Assembly (NCBI RefSeq): GCF_032854445.1
Contig: NC_088295.1
Span: 78,270,028-78,334,027, forward strand
Direction of reading: 5' to 3'
Source of the DNA: Liolophura sinensis
Lineage: Eukaryota; Mollusca; Polyplacophora; Chitonida; Chitonidae
Length of the DNA: 64,000 nt
Shown here: positions 22,107 to 32,506 of the stretch, piece after piece
Position numbering within the stretch: position 1 is the first letter of the stretch
Layout: every line of letters begins with the position of its first letter
Program-made: the position numbers and the translations under genes
Notes under the pieces: generated by a model
Told to the model about the DNA's origin: nothing
Seen by the model: the letters and a program-made list of their open reading frames with translations, nothing else
Databases searched by the model: none

Positions 22107-24004
22107 CTAAAGAAGACAAAAATTCAATTATCAATAACAATGCTGACCATAACTGTGCATCTAGTTGATGTACAAAACAGCTCCCTTGATACCATTCAAA
22201 TATAATACAATTCTACTAAGGGCTCTCTGATAACATGACGGCTACTGGAGGACACTGATTCCTTAAATTTGAATCCATATATAGTCAAATGATAGGTACC
22301 AATGTTGATGTAGTCATTAATTTTCAAGGAAACCCTTATGAACTTCTTGCTGCACACATCTGTAATATATCCTAATATGATATGGATAGCCCGTACTCGA
22401 CAAGTAGTCTATAAGGCCGTCCATGAAGTAAGTGACGCGCTCAATGGGAGAAACAGGAGTGAGTGTGCTTTATGTCAAATGTATGTACAGGTGAGAAACC
22501 TGAATAATATGGTACAAGTGTAGTCAATAATGTTTCGAGGGATTTATATCTTGGGTGTAGGTACAAGTAGTGCAATTAAAATAGTAAAGTCCTATTCTCT
22601 TCAATCCATATGGGAAATCAACATGTGCAGCTGTGTTAGAGTAGATTTAAAGGTTCACTTCATTTTGCAAATTGCTCTGTGGAATGGACCGACTGGATTT
22701 TGCAGTTCAATGATTAAACGTAATTTGAGGCAGGTACATGTAAATATCAAAATTGTTGAAAATAGATCTTGACTTTAATTTAATTGAACTAGGACGCAGA
22801 GGGACAATTTAAAAGTCAGACAGAATTGCTGCATGGTACCTTAGACACTGTCATTTATGCAAATTTCCACAGATTAAGACAAGGATAGACATGGGCCTGG
22901 GTAGCCCAAGATGGCTACTTCTACTCCTCTCTTTAAATTTAGCTGGTATCGTAGCCACACAGGCAAGCATTTGTAAACCATACACTGATTCACACCATGT
23001 CCCATATATCCTTTCCAAACAATGGCTGCGGTCCGAAACTGATGTCAACTTTTGCTCATACCTCTCAGCTCGCCAAAGTTGACACCACAAGCACTGCAGC
23101 AATTGTTTAGAAAGAACCTATTGGACATGGTGTGAATCCGTGCATGGTTACCATTGGTTCCCCCTGTGGCTACAATACTCCGCCAGCCCAATATAAAAAG
23201 AGAGGAGTTGTAGCCAACTCGGGCTAGGTTACTTTGTTTGTTAGGCTAAAAATTTCCTTACCCCGAACTAAACAAACTTGGCTTCTTTCCTGTCGGTGTT
23301 CAGCCGAGTCCGTGTTTCTTGTCCTCGCTACTGCTCTCCGTCGGGCGACTAATTTTTAGATTATTCACATTACGAAATAGTCAATTTTACATAATGCAGT
23401 TGTATAAGCCAAGGGCGTGTTGTTGTAGTTAAGATGACGAGGGTTGCTATGCCAATTCAACACCCTCAGTCCTTTTCATTTGACACAAATCTACACTATT
23501 TCCGAACACAAGTAATTTTAACCATCTAGGAGTGTTTCTTTGTGCGAAATGACAGGAGACCACGTGCATGTGTTGTTTTCCTTCCAAAACTTAATGCCTC
23601 TTGTCTTCCGGAAGTGATGACACAGTTGAGGTACCATTGCCAGCAGGCGTCCTTATCCAGACCGGAAAACCTCACCAGGTTGGCTTCGTGCCGTGTTCGA
23701 AGGGTGCCGTTAATGTAACAACCCAACAAATATGGAATGTTAAAGCTAAAAGTGTTACTTCAACAGATTAGCAAAAGGGCATCCAGTGCTTAACGTCATG
23801 TTTTCGAGAATGTATGAGCGTTTTTCGTGAACCCCAATCCGACATACATGTATTATTGAATAACAGGTTAATTTGTTATTAGTCCAACAACCGACTGTTT
23901 TATAAGTGTAGCTTTTTAATCAACCCTCTTCTGCTGACTGGAAAGAGAAAGTGCTTGAAGACCTGAAAGTTCCGGTTGGGAGGGAACTTAGCTAAGCCAG
24001 TGGA
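22107..24004. promoter_or_regulatory. Upstream region of FASTKD; candidate 5' UTR exon and promoter
   Basis: No coding exon seen. On the minus strand a possible non-coding first exon ends at 23262 (GTTCGGG|GTAAGG) and could splice to the acceptor at 22107. Further out, 23561-23566 is CACGTG and 23605-23614 is CTTCCGGAAG, an ETS/NRF-2-type palindrome common in promoters of genes for mitochondrial proteins. The DNA here is richer in CpG than the surroundings. The same sites are kept in copy B (51479-51484 and 51523-51532). Gene 3 starts in the other direction about 3 kb away in the element-free copy B, so a shared promoter is possible. All inferred from motifs. Confidence 0.35.
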
Positions 24005-24012
24005 GACCTATG
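24005..24012 (+). repeat. Target site duplication, left copy (GACCTATG)
   Basis: Identical to 31317-31324. In copy B the same flanks are joined by a single GACCTATG at 51923-51930, the empty site. Confidence 0.88.
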
Positions 24013-24100
24013 CAACAGTACTCGTCAGCCTACATCCACGAGGGGAACGGAAGTACATCCACCAGGAGAACGGACATCCATCAGGAGGACGGTGTAGTGC
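24013..24100 (+). repeat. Left terminal inverted repeat and subterminal repeats
   Basis: After the outer ~18 bp come three short repeats of the form ACATCCACGAGGGGAACGGA, variants of the array core. Matched in inverse at the right end. Confidence 0.75.
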
Positions 24101-24484
24101 GCATGACCACACACATGGCGCGAAATGTTAAGTAGTGGGATATAGTTACACATTTGTGTTCACTAAAAAGACATACGGATTATATCACTGTATATCTCAT
24201 ACTATTAACTTAAATTTTATTTACTACAGGGCTTCTCCAAATAATCGAACTATAGACAACAGATGATGAATAAGACAAGGTATCTTATAAATTATCGGTA
24301 TAAATTATCGAACTATCGAAGAGAGATGATGAATAAGACAAGGTATTCTATATCATAAGGACCCAACAGCCCACGGCCTCTCCAGACCCGTTGTCCCGAC
24401 ATGGGGTTCATAGGCCTGTAGGACTATACAATATACAGGTACTTGGCAAGACGGTGGTTTTCCCCCGGCATCTATATAAAATGT

Positions 24485-27345
24485 GCCTAATTTACCTTCA
24501 TATAGGTATAAAGTACAACATCCATGAGGAGGACGGTGGCTAATTTAACTTCCTGCAGATATAGAGTACAACATCCATGAGGAGGACGGTGGCTAATTTA
24601 CCTTCCTGCAGGTATCAGGTACAACATTCACGAGGTGGGCGGTGGCTAATTTACCTTCCTACTGTTAAAAGGTACAACATCCACGAGGAGGACGGTGACT
24701 AATTTACCTTTCTGCAGGTGTGAAGTACAACACCCACGAGGAGGACGGTGGCTAATTTACCTTCCTGCAGGTTTCAGGTACAACATCCACGAGGAGGACG
24801 GTGGCTAATTAACCTTTCTGCAGGTGTAAAGTACAACATCCATGAGGAGGACGGTGACTAATTTAACTTTCTGCAGGTGTAAAGTACGGCATCCACGAGG
24901 AGGACGGTGGCTAATTTACCTTTCTGCAGGTGGGAAGTACAACATCCATGAGGAGGACGGTGACTAATTTACCTTTCTGCAGGTGTGAAGTACAACATCC
25001 ACGGGGAGGACGGTGGCTAATTTACCTTCCTGCAGGTGTAAAGTACAACATCCACGAGGAGGACAGTGACTAATTTACCTTTCTGCAGGTGTAAAGTACA
25101 ACATCCACGAGAAGGGCGGTGACTAATTTACCTTTCTGCAGGTGTAAAGTACAACATCCATGAGGAGGACGTTGGCTAGTTTACTTTCGTATAGGTATAA
25201 AGTACAATATCCACGAGAAGGACGGTGGTTAATTTACCTTTCTGCAGGTGTAAAGTACAACATCCATGAGGAGGACGGTGGCTAATTTACCTTTCTGCAG
25301 GTGTGAAGTACAACATCCATGAGGAGGACGGTGGCTAATTTACCTTCCTGCAGGTGTAAAGTACAACATCCACGAGGAGGACGGTGACTACTTTACCTTT
25401 CTGCAGGTGTAAAGTACAACATCCATGAGGAGGACGTTGGCTAGTTTACTTTCCTATAGGTATAAAGTACAACATCCACAAGGAGGACGGTGGCTAATTT
25501 ACCTTCCTACAGGTATCAGGAACAACATCCACGAACAGGACGGTGGGTAATTTACCTTCCTGCAGGTATAAAGTACAACATCCGCGAGGAAGACGGTGGC
25601 TAATTTACCTTCCTGCAGGTATCAGGAACAACATCCACGAGGAGGACGGTGGGTAATTTACCTTCCTGTAGTTGTAAAGTACAACATCCACGAGGAGGAC
25701 AGTGACTAATTTACCTTCCTGCAGGTGTAAAGTACAACATCCACGAGGAGGACGGTGACTAATTTATGTTCCTTTGGGTATAAAGTACAAAATCCATGAG
25801 GAGGACGGTGGCTAATTTACCTTCCTACAGGAATAAGGTGCAATATCCACGAAGAGGACGGTGGCTAAATTACCTTCCTATAGGTGTAAAGTACAACATC
25901 CACGAGGAGGACGGTGGCTAATTTACCTTTCTGCAGGTGTAAAGTACAACATCCATGAGGAGGACGGTGACTAATTTACCTTTCTGCAGGTGTAAAGTAC
26001 AACATCCACGAGGAGGACGGTGACTACTTTACCTTTCTGCAGGTGTAAAGTACAACATCCATGAGGAGGACGTTGGCTAGTTTACTTTCCTATAGGTATA
26101 AAGTACAACATCCACGAGGAGGACGGTGGCTAATTTACCTTCCTACAGGTATCAGGAACAACATCCACGAACAGGACGGTGGGTAATTTACCTTTATGCA
26201 GGTATAAAGTACAACATCCACGATGAGGACGGTGGCTAATTTACCTTTCTGCAGGTGTGAAGTACAACATCCATGAGGAGGACGGTGGCTAATTTACCTT
26301 TCTGCAGGTGTAAAGTACAACATCCATGAGGAGGACGTTGGCTAGTTTACTTTCGTATAGGTATAAAGTTCAACATCCATGAGGAGGACGGTGGCTAATT
26401 TACTTTCCTGCAGGTATCAGGAACAACATCCACGAGGAGGACGGTGGTTGCTTTACCTTCCTATAGGTATATAATATAACATCCACGAGGAGGACGGTGA
26501 CTAATTAATGTTCCTATAGGCATAAGGTACAACAACCACGAAGCGGACGATGACTAATTTATGTTCCTGCAGGTACAAAGTACAACATCCACGAGGCTAT
26601 AGCTATAAAGTACAACATCCACGAGGAGGACAGTGGCTAATTTATCTTCCTATAGGTATAAAGTACAACATCCACGAGGAGGACGGTGGCTAATTTACAT
26701 CCATATAGGTATAAGGTACAACATCCACGAGGAGGACGGTGGCTAATTTACATCCATATAGGTATAAGGTACAACATCCACGAGGAGGATGGTGGCTAAT
26801 TTACATCCCTATAGGTTTAAAGTACAGCATCCATGAGGAGGACGGTGGCTGATTTACCTCCCTGTAGGTATAAGGTACAACATCCACGAGGAGGACGGTG
26901 GCTAACTTACCTTCCTATAGGTATAAGATACAACATCCACGAGGAGGACGGTGACTAGTTTAAGTTCCTATAGGTGTCAAATACAACATCCACGAGGCGG
27001 ACGGTGACTAATTTATGTTCCTGCAGGTATAAAGTACAACATCCACGAGGAGGACAGTGACTAATTTATCTTTCTATAGGTATAAAGTACAACATCCACG
27101 AGGAGGACGGTGGCTAATTTACATCCCTATAGGTATAAGGTACAACATCCTCGAGGAAGACGGTGGCTAATTTACATCCCTATAGGTTTAAAGTACAAAA
27201 TCCATGAGGAGGACGGTGGCTAATTTACATTCCTGCAGGTATAAAGTACAACATCCATAAAGAGGACGGTGGTTAATTGACGTTCCTATAGGTATCAGGT
27301 ACAAAATCCACGAGGAGGACGATGACTAATTTACCATCCTTTTTC
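24485..27345 (+). repeat. Left 53-bp minisatellite array (about 50 units)
   Basis: Period 53 bp, for example core starts at 24515 and 24568. Consensus in pieces: GGTATAAAGTACAACATCC, ACGAGGAGGACGGTGGCTAA, TTTACCTTCCTGCA. Units vary at fixed positions (TGCAG or TATAG junction, GTGGCT or GTGACT), in patterns that suggest multi-unit duplications. Every unit contains a pyrimidine tract followed by AG|GT. Confidence 0.95.
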
Positions 27346-27352
27346 TCCGCAG

Positions 27353-27439
27353 ATGGGAAAAGCCCAACACGAACGAGGACAAACCGAGTTTGCCTTTCTC
27401 TACATGTACGTAGATGAGAAAGTTTTCACAGAGCCTTAG
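27353..27439 (+). other. Exon-like segment at the array/core boundary
   Basis: The last array unit runs into a strong acceptor (CCATCCTTTTTCTCCGCAG), followed by an 87-bp frame starting ATGGGAAAAGCC and ending TAG (28 codons). Another frame (WEKPNTNEDKPSLPFSTCT) is also open to a stop. It looks like the 3' exon of a gene or gene fragment carried by the element. No homologue recognised; could be chance. Confidence 0.3.
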
Positions 27440-27959
27440 AATATAATCCTCGAATCATCCAATATGAGAAATCCAGTGACCACCAATTCCGGACAGTTGA
27501 ATAAAAAAGTCAACAACCACATTCTAGTTTAAATATATGTATTTTAAGGAGCCCTGTCGCAGTGCCATAACCCACCGCCCATGGAGAGTTTGCCAACAGA
27601 AACTCTAATTCAACAAGTTCCTTTCCCTAAAAATGGTTACAGCATTGTACTCATCCGGTTTGCAAAAACCTTTACAGAAAAATTATTATAAACTGAAGAA
27701 CGCTGAATCAAAGCGCTATTCAAAAAGCCCGACCCCAATTCATATTGTATTATACATGGATCTTCCGCTGCTTGGTTGTCGGGCAGGGAAAGGCAAATTT
27801 TAATGCGAATTGAGTTACATAATTACATTGACGGTATATTTACATACACCTGTATTGTTGCATTCTTTTGCCTGTACACATATTTGTTAAGAAATATTTT
27901 GTGATGTGTGGATTTTTATGATTCTGATCATTTTATTTTTTAAAACTTAATAATAGTAG

Positions 27960-28140
27960 CAGATAGGTATAGATGTCATTTAGAAAGTGGATTAAGTAAC
28001 AGTATTATCGTTAATAGGGATTACACTTTCTAGTGAAAAATTTCAGCACTAGAATCTGTGCTATATTCAGAAAGTGTAATCCCTATTAACGATAATACTG
28101 TTACTTAATCCACTTTCTAAATGACATCTATACCTATCTG
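27960..28140. repeat. 72-bp perfect inverted repeat with 37-bp loop
   Basis: Arms 27960-28031 and 28069-28140 are exact reverse complements (outer end CAGATAGGTATAGATG). A third, partial copy of loop and right arm lies at 28343-28404. The outer arms would form a very stable cruciform. Part of the element core. Confidence 0.95.
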
Positions 28141-28240
28141 ATATATTCACCTAAGGGGAGTGACGTCGTTTGTGATCATCAGAGGGGTAATGCATGTTCG
28201 CTGTAAAGTCTACCGGTCAACTACCTTCTATTTTCGTGGA

Positions 28241-28330
28241 AGGCCTGTTGGTCGAGTGGTCTAGACGGTTGACATGTATTGCTGGCGGTTAGGTGCCTGA
28301 CTCTGAGGTCCTTGGTTCGAAACCCGCAGT
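28241..28330 (+). mobile_element. tRNA-like segment with box A and box B
   Basis: Box A TGGTCGAGTGG at 28249-28259 and a perfect-looking box B GGTTCGAAACC at 28314-28324. The 54-bp gap is longer than in a normal tRNA, and the acceptor stem pairs poorly, so it is a SINE head or tRNA pseudogene nested in the element core, between two copies of the palindrome sequence. Confidence 0.55.
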
Positions 28331-28409
28331 GGTCTCAGCCAAATTTCAGCACTAGAATCTGTGCTATACTCAGAAAGTGTAATCCCTATTAACGATAATA
28401 CTGTTAATA

Positions 28410-29585
28410 ATAGTAGTAATAAATGCATCTTGCTTAGGTCAAAGAAAACAATTCTGGGTATGAGAAAGTTATAGCTGACAGATTTCCTTGACAAGGAGAT
28501 AAGTCTGAATTCCTTTTTAAGTTTGAGGGCTATATTGTCTTTCTAAAAATTCCACCGTGGTTTGCTGGGCTAGGATGTTATATACATTAGGTTGTGAATA
28601 AACAAACGATGTGTCCTAAAGAGAGTGTGGCGTTAAACAATAATCAAATAAATAAAGCAAGTAACTTTATGGTAGCGCGACATATGAAAACCCTATAAGA
28701 TGGAGACGCCTAATTTAGTTTCAAGTTAAATGTTTTCACTTAGAGAATTCCGGAGCAATAAAGCGGGCGATCACTTGTCCACCAATGAAATCTGATATAT
28801 GTGGATATAAGCTTCTGCGGAATAACAAAATAAACTCGGTCATGCATGAAAGTCAGAGGTCAGACACACAGAATTTAGAAGCTTAAACCTTTCTCTGCCA
28901 TAAGAGGAAATAATGTGTGGGGTGTGTTAAGAAGTAAACTCTGAAAAACTTAGGCCTACTTGATATCTTTGGCAAAATAAGCTTTCTTAAATATTCAGTG
29001 TTTTTCGCACTTTACAAATTATGGTCTCAAGCTACATATGTGTATTTTTGGGGTTATAAATAAGGCAATACAACAGCAGCAAAGACCTTGTTTGTCCTTA
29101 TCAAGGAACTGAGCGTAACAATTCGCCAGGCTTTATATCTCTGCAAGTTTTTACATACTAATTGAATGGCTATTGAACGTTAATTTACAACAAGAGCGCT
29201 ATGAACAGCTATGCACAGGCAGAAATCAAAAGGGATTACAACATTAAGCGTCAGAAGTTTACTGTACACAGAATAAAGCAATAATAATAATCATGTACAT
29301 AAAACATATAACATGTCTAAGTAACAAATAACAACCTATGGTTAATTACCACACAAGTGTGATCAGGATAGCGAAGAGCTATTATATAACTTATAGGGCT
29401 TCCATTCAAATCGGGCTAATACTTAGTTTTAAAAAAGTTTCCTAAACACGTAACAGACCCTGGTATCCATCACCTTACATACATACTTATACATTATATG
29501 TTATGTATATTTCTCAGAAATAAACAAGGCAACAGTCCTCCGCATATAGATTTTAGCTGTACCAAAACGACATATAACTTATCTA
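28410..29585. other. Core of the fold-back element, no gene seen
   Basis: About 1.2 kb of AT-rich unique sequence without convincing reading frames or repeats. Confidence 0.6.
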
Positions 29586-29589
29586 TTCT

Positions 29590-31022
29590 ATAGGAACTAT
29601 CTTAGCTATAGGAAGGTAAACCGGTCACCGTCCTCCTCGTGGATGTTGAATTTTATACATGTAGGAAGGTTAATTAGCCACTGTCCTTCTCGTGGATGTT
29701 GTACTTTATAACTATAGAAAGATAAATTTTCCACCGTCCTCCTCGTGGATGTGGTACCTTATATGTATGGGAAAGCAACTTAACCACCGTCTTCCTCATG
29801 GATGTTGTACTTTATACCAGTAGGAATGTAAATTAGCCACCGTCCTCCTCGTGGATGTTGTACTTTATACCTATAGATAGATAAATCAGCCACTGTCCTC
29901 CTCGTGGATGTTGCACTTTATACCTATAGGAAGGTAAACTGGTCACCATCCTCCTCGTGGATGTTGAACTTTATACATGTAGGAAGGTAAATTAGCCCCT
30001 GTCCTTCTCGTGGATGTTGTACTTTATTCCTGTAGGAAGATAAATTTTCAACCGTCCTCCTCGTGGATGTGGTACCTTATACCGGTAGGAAGTTAAATTA
30101 GTCACCATCCTCTTCGTGGATGTTGTACCTGACACCTCCAGGAAGGTAAACCAGCCAACGTCCACCCCGTGGATATTGTACTTTACACCTGCAGAAAGGT
30201 AATTTAGCCACCGTCCTCCTCATGGGTGTTGTACCTAATACCTGCAGGAAGGTAAATCAGCCACCGTCCTCCTCGTGGATGTTGAACTTTATACCTATAG
30301 AAAGGTAAACTAGTCATCGTCCTCATCGTGGATGTTGTACTTTATACCTATAGGAAGGTAAATCAGCCACCGTCCTCCTCGTGGATGCTGAACTTTATAC
30401 CTATAGAAAGGTAAACTAGTCACCGTCCTCATCGTGGATGTTGTACTTTATACCTATAGGAAGGTAAATCAGCCTCCGTCCTCCTCGTGGATGTTGAACT
30501 TTATACCTATAGGAAGGTAAATCAGCCACCGTCCTCATCGTGGATGTTGTACTTTATACCTATAGGAAGGTAAATCAGCCACCGTCCTCCTCGTGGATGC
30601 TGAACTTTATACCTATACGAAGGTAAATCAGCCACCGTCCTCCTCGTGGATGCTGAACTTCATACCTATAGGAAGGTAAATTAGCCACCGTCCTCCTCAT
30701 GGATGTTGAACTCTATACCTATAGGAAGGTAAACTGGTCACCGTCCTCCTCGTGGATGTTGAATTTTATACATGTAGGAAGGTAAATTAGCCACCGTCCT
30801 CCTCGTGGATGTTGTACTTTATAACTATAGGAAGATAAATTTTCAACCAACTACCTCGTGGATGTGGTACCTTATACGTATGGGAAGCAACTTAACCACC
30901 GTCTTCCTCATGGATGTTGTACTTTATACCAGTAGGAAGGTAAATTAGCCACCGTCCTCCTCATGGATGTTGTACTTTATACCTATGGGGAGGTGAACTA
31001 GGCAAGGTCCTCCTCGTGGATC
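29590..31022 (-). repeat. Right 53-bp minisatellite array, inverted (about 26 units)
   Basis: Same 53-bp unit as the left array in reverse orientation (GTCCTCCTCGTGGATGTTG, TACTTTATACCTATAGGAAG). TATAG-type junctions predominate here. Shorter than the left array by about half. Confidence 0.95.
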
Positions 31023-31239
31023 TTTAATATTTTTTTTCCTGGTAGTGATGGAGGATTGTTAGGTTACTAATTAACAATGACACATTAGAGAAGGTCTTCA
31101 GGGTTACAGTAATGTCTGTGTTTTCGGATAATAAAGGGTTTAAAGTGTTGAGAATTTATCTGCTCGGCTATAGGCCTATATAAATATACAGGCCTATAGT
31201 CTCGTACCTTGCCCAATTATTCGTAAACGAACAAGTTAC

Positions 31240-31316
31240 ATGTTCCGTTCTGCTCATGGATGTCCGTTCTCCTCGTGGACGTTCTGCTCATGGATGCAGG
31301 CTGCCCAGTGCTACTC
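31240..31316 (-). repeat. Right terminal inverted repeat and subterminal repeats
   Basis: Reverse complement begins GAGTAGCACTGGGCAGCCTG and continues through three short ATCCATGAGCAGAACG-type repeats, mirroring the left end. Confidence 0.75.
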
Positions 31317-31324
31317 GACCTATG
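31317..31324 (+). repeat. Target site duplication, right copy (GACCTATG)
   Basis: Directly follows the right terminus; the sequence from here on (ACCATCAGGAGGTTG..) is collinear with copy B from 51923. Confidence 0.88.
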
Positions 31325-32057
31325 ACCATCAGGAGGTTGTGCTATCATAAGGCACAAAGATCAGCACTTACATATGTATAGCAGCTCAGCCCAGACAAAG
31401 ACATGTATGTTAAAGTAAACAGCAAGCGAAGTCAAAGACTATAACAAACCAAAATATTAACAGGTTGCCCAACTGTTTTCTCAGAAATCACATGTAAGTA
31501 GTAACTATAGCATGTCACATTGATCAATACAGATTATCTTATTTACATACCTGGTATACATATTTTCTTTGCATAGCAGACGAACCGCCAAGTCTAAAGA
31601 ACTTGCCGAACTGTGTGGCTTTCTTTGATATGTCATCGTAATTTCTTTCTCAAGAATAAAAAAAATGTCATGAGAAGGTTTCATAGACATCTAGCGCTTG
31701 TGATCTATCTAATATTACAAACAATGACAGCAGATGTCTCAGGATGCTAGTTCAGTCCAATGCTTAGAAAGTAAAGTCATAATTGGGCAATTTCGCAAAA
31801 TCCGTTTTCATAATCATTGGATCTTTAAGCGATAGAATACAGTAATATTGAAAATATTCACACTTTATGGAGCCATTTTGTTGGTCAACATATCTCGGTT
31901 GTGTGATAAACATTTTTTTTTTTAAAGTTCCTAAATTGCTCAAAGAATATTTGATACTAAGATGTTATTACTGGGAAGAAGCTTAGATTGCTTAACATTT
32001 ATATATAAATAGTACTATATATTTATTAACATATAAATGCTATTATTTATCATGCAT

Positions 32058-32120
32058 AAGTGGCCAGTAGGTGAGAAGTGTCCACCTTGAAAGTTATACA
32101 CCCAGGTTCAATCCCATATC
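32058..32120 (+). mobile_element. tRNA-like SINE head
   Basis: AAGTGGCCAGTAGGTGAGAA (box A-like) and CCCAGGTTCAATCCC (good box B) about 45 bp apart. Also at about 52664-52726 in copy B. Distinct from the main SINE. Confidence 0.5.
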
Positions 32121-32381
32121 TAGTCATTTAAGACATAAACATTAGCACAAGGAGATGAGACAGGTACCAGATGAGGTAGGCCTGGTGTATTTTTTTTTTC
32201 TCTCAGGGTTAGATGTCCTGACGTAAGTCCTTGGCATGGCAAAGTTCAGTGAGACATCATTGCAAATGTGGTTAGTATTGTTGCTATTGTACCCCCACCT
32301 CCCTCCACCCCAAAAAAGAACATAAAGAAAAAACGTCAGCAAACAAGTTAAATGTAGCTTTGTTAATTACAGCAGAGAAGT

Positions 32382-32506
32382 ATGAGTGATAACATTGCAG
32401 AGGATAAAAAAGACGTCAAGCCTAAACCTGACAGTTCCTTGTCAGAGGACGACATCAACAAACTCTTCGCTCTTCTGAAGAAAGAGATGCAGGCCATCAC
32501 AATAAT
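32382..32506 (+). CDS. Gene 3 copy A exon 1
   Basis: ATG preceded by the acceptor AATTACAG at 32372, implying an upstream non-coding exon. Encodes MSDNIAEDKKDVKPKPDSS and a helix to QAITI. Donor AATAAT|GTAAGT. Confidence 0.75.

Larger units (their letters stand above)
24013..31316. mobile_element. 7.3-kb fold-back-like non-autonomous DNA transposon with inverted 53-bp arrays
   Basis: The exact limits come from comparison with copy B: 7304 bp are present in A and absent in B, flanked by an 8-bp direct repeat. The ends are imperfect terminal inverted repeats (left CAACAGTACTCGTCAGCC, right complement GAGTAGCACTGGGCAGCC; about 27 of the first 37 bases agree). Order: left end with short degenerate repeats, plus-oriented 53-bp array (about 50 units), ~2.2-kb unique core with a 72-bp palindrome and a tRNA-like piece, minus-oriented 53-bp array (about 26 units), right end. 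The core CATCCACGAGGAGGACGG recurs in both termini and in every array unit. No transposase frame is seen, so it must be mobilised in trans. Eight-bp duplications fit hAT, P or similar superfamilies; Foldback/Galileo elements of Drosophila have the same architecture. Superfamily not determined. Confidence 0.85.

Noticed and set aside
24485-27345. CRISPR-like regular array
   Set aside because: Units are contiguous with no unique spacers, and the genome is an animal's; it is a minisatellite in a transposon.
28241-28330. Intron-containing tRNA gene
   Set aside because: Good box A and B, but the acceptor stem pairs badly and there is no clear anticodon arm; kept only as a tRNA-like fragment.
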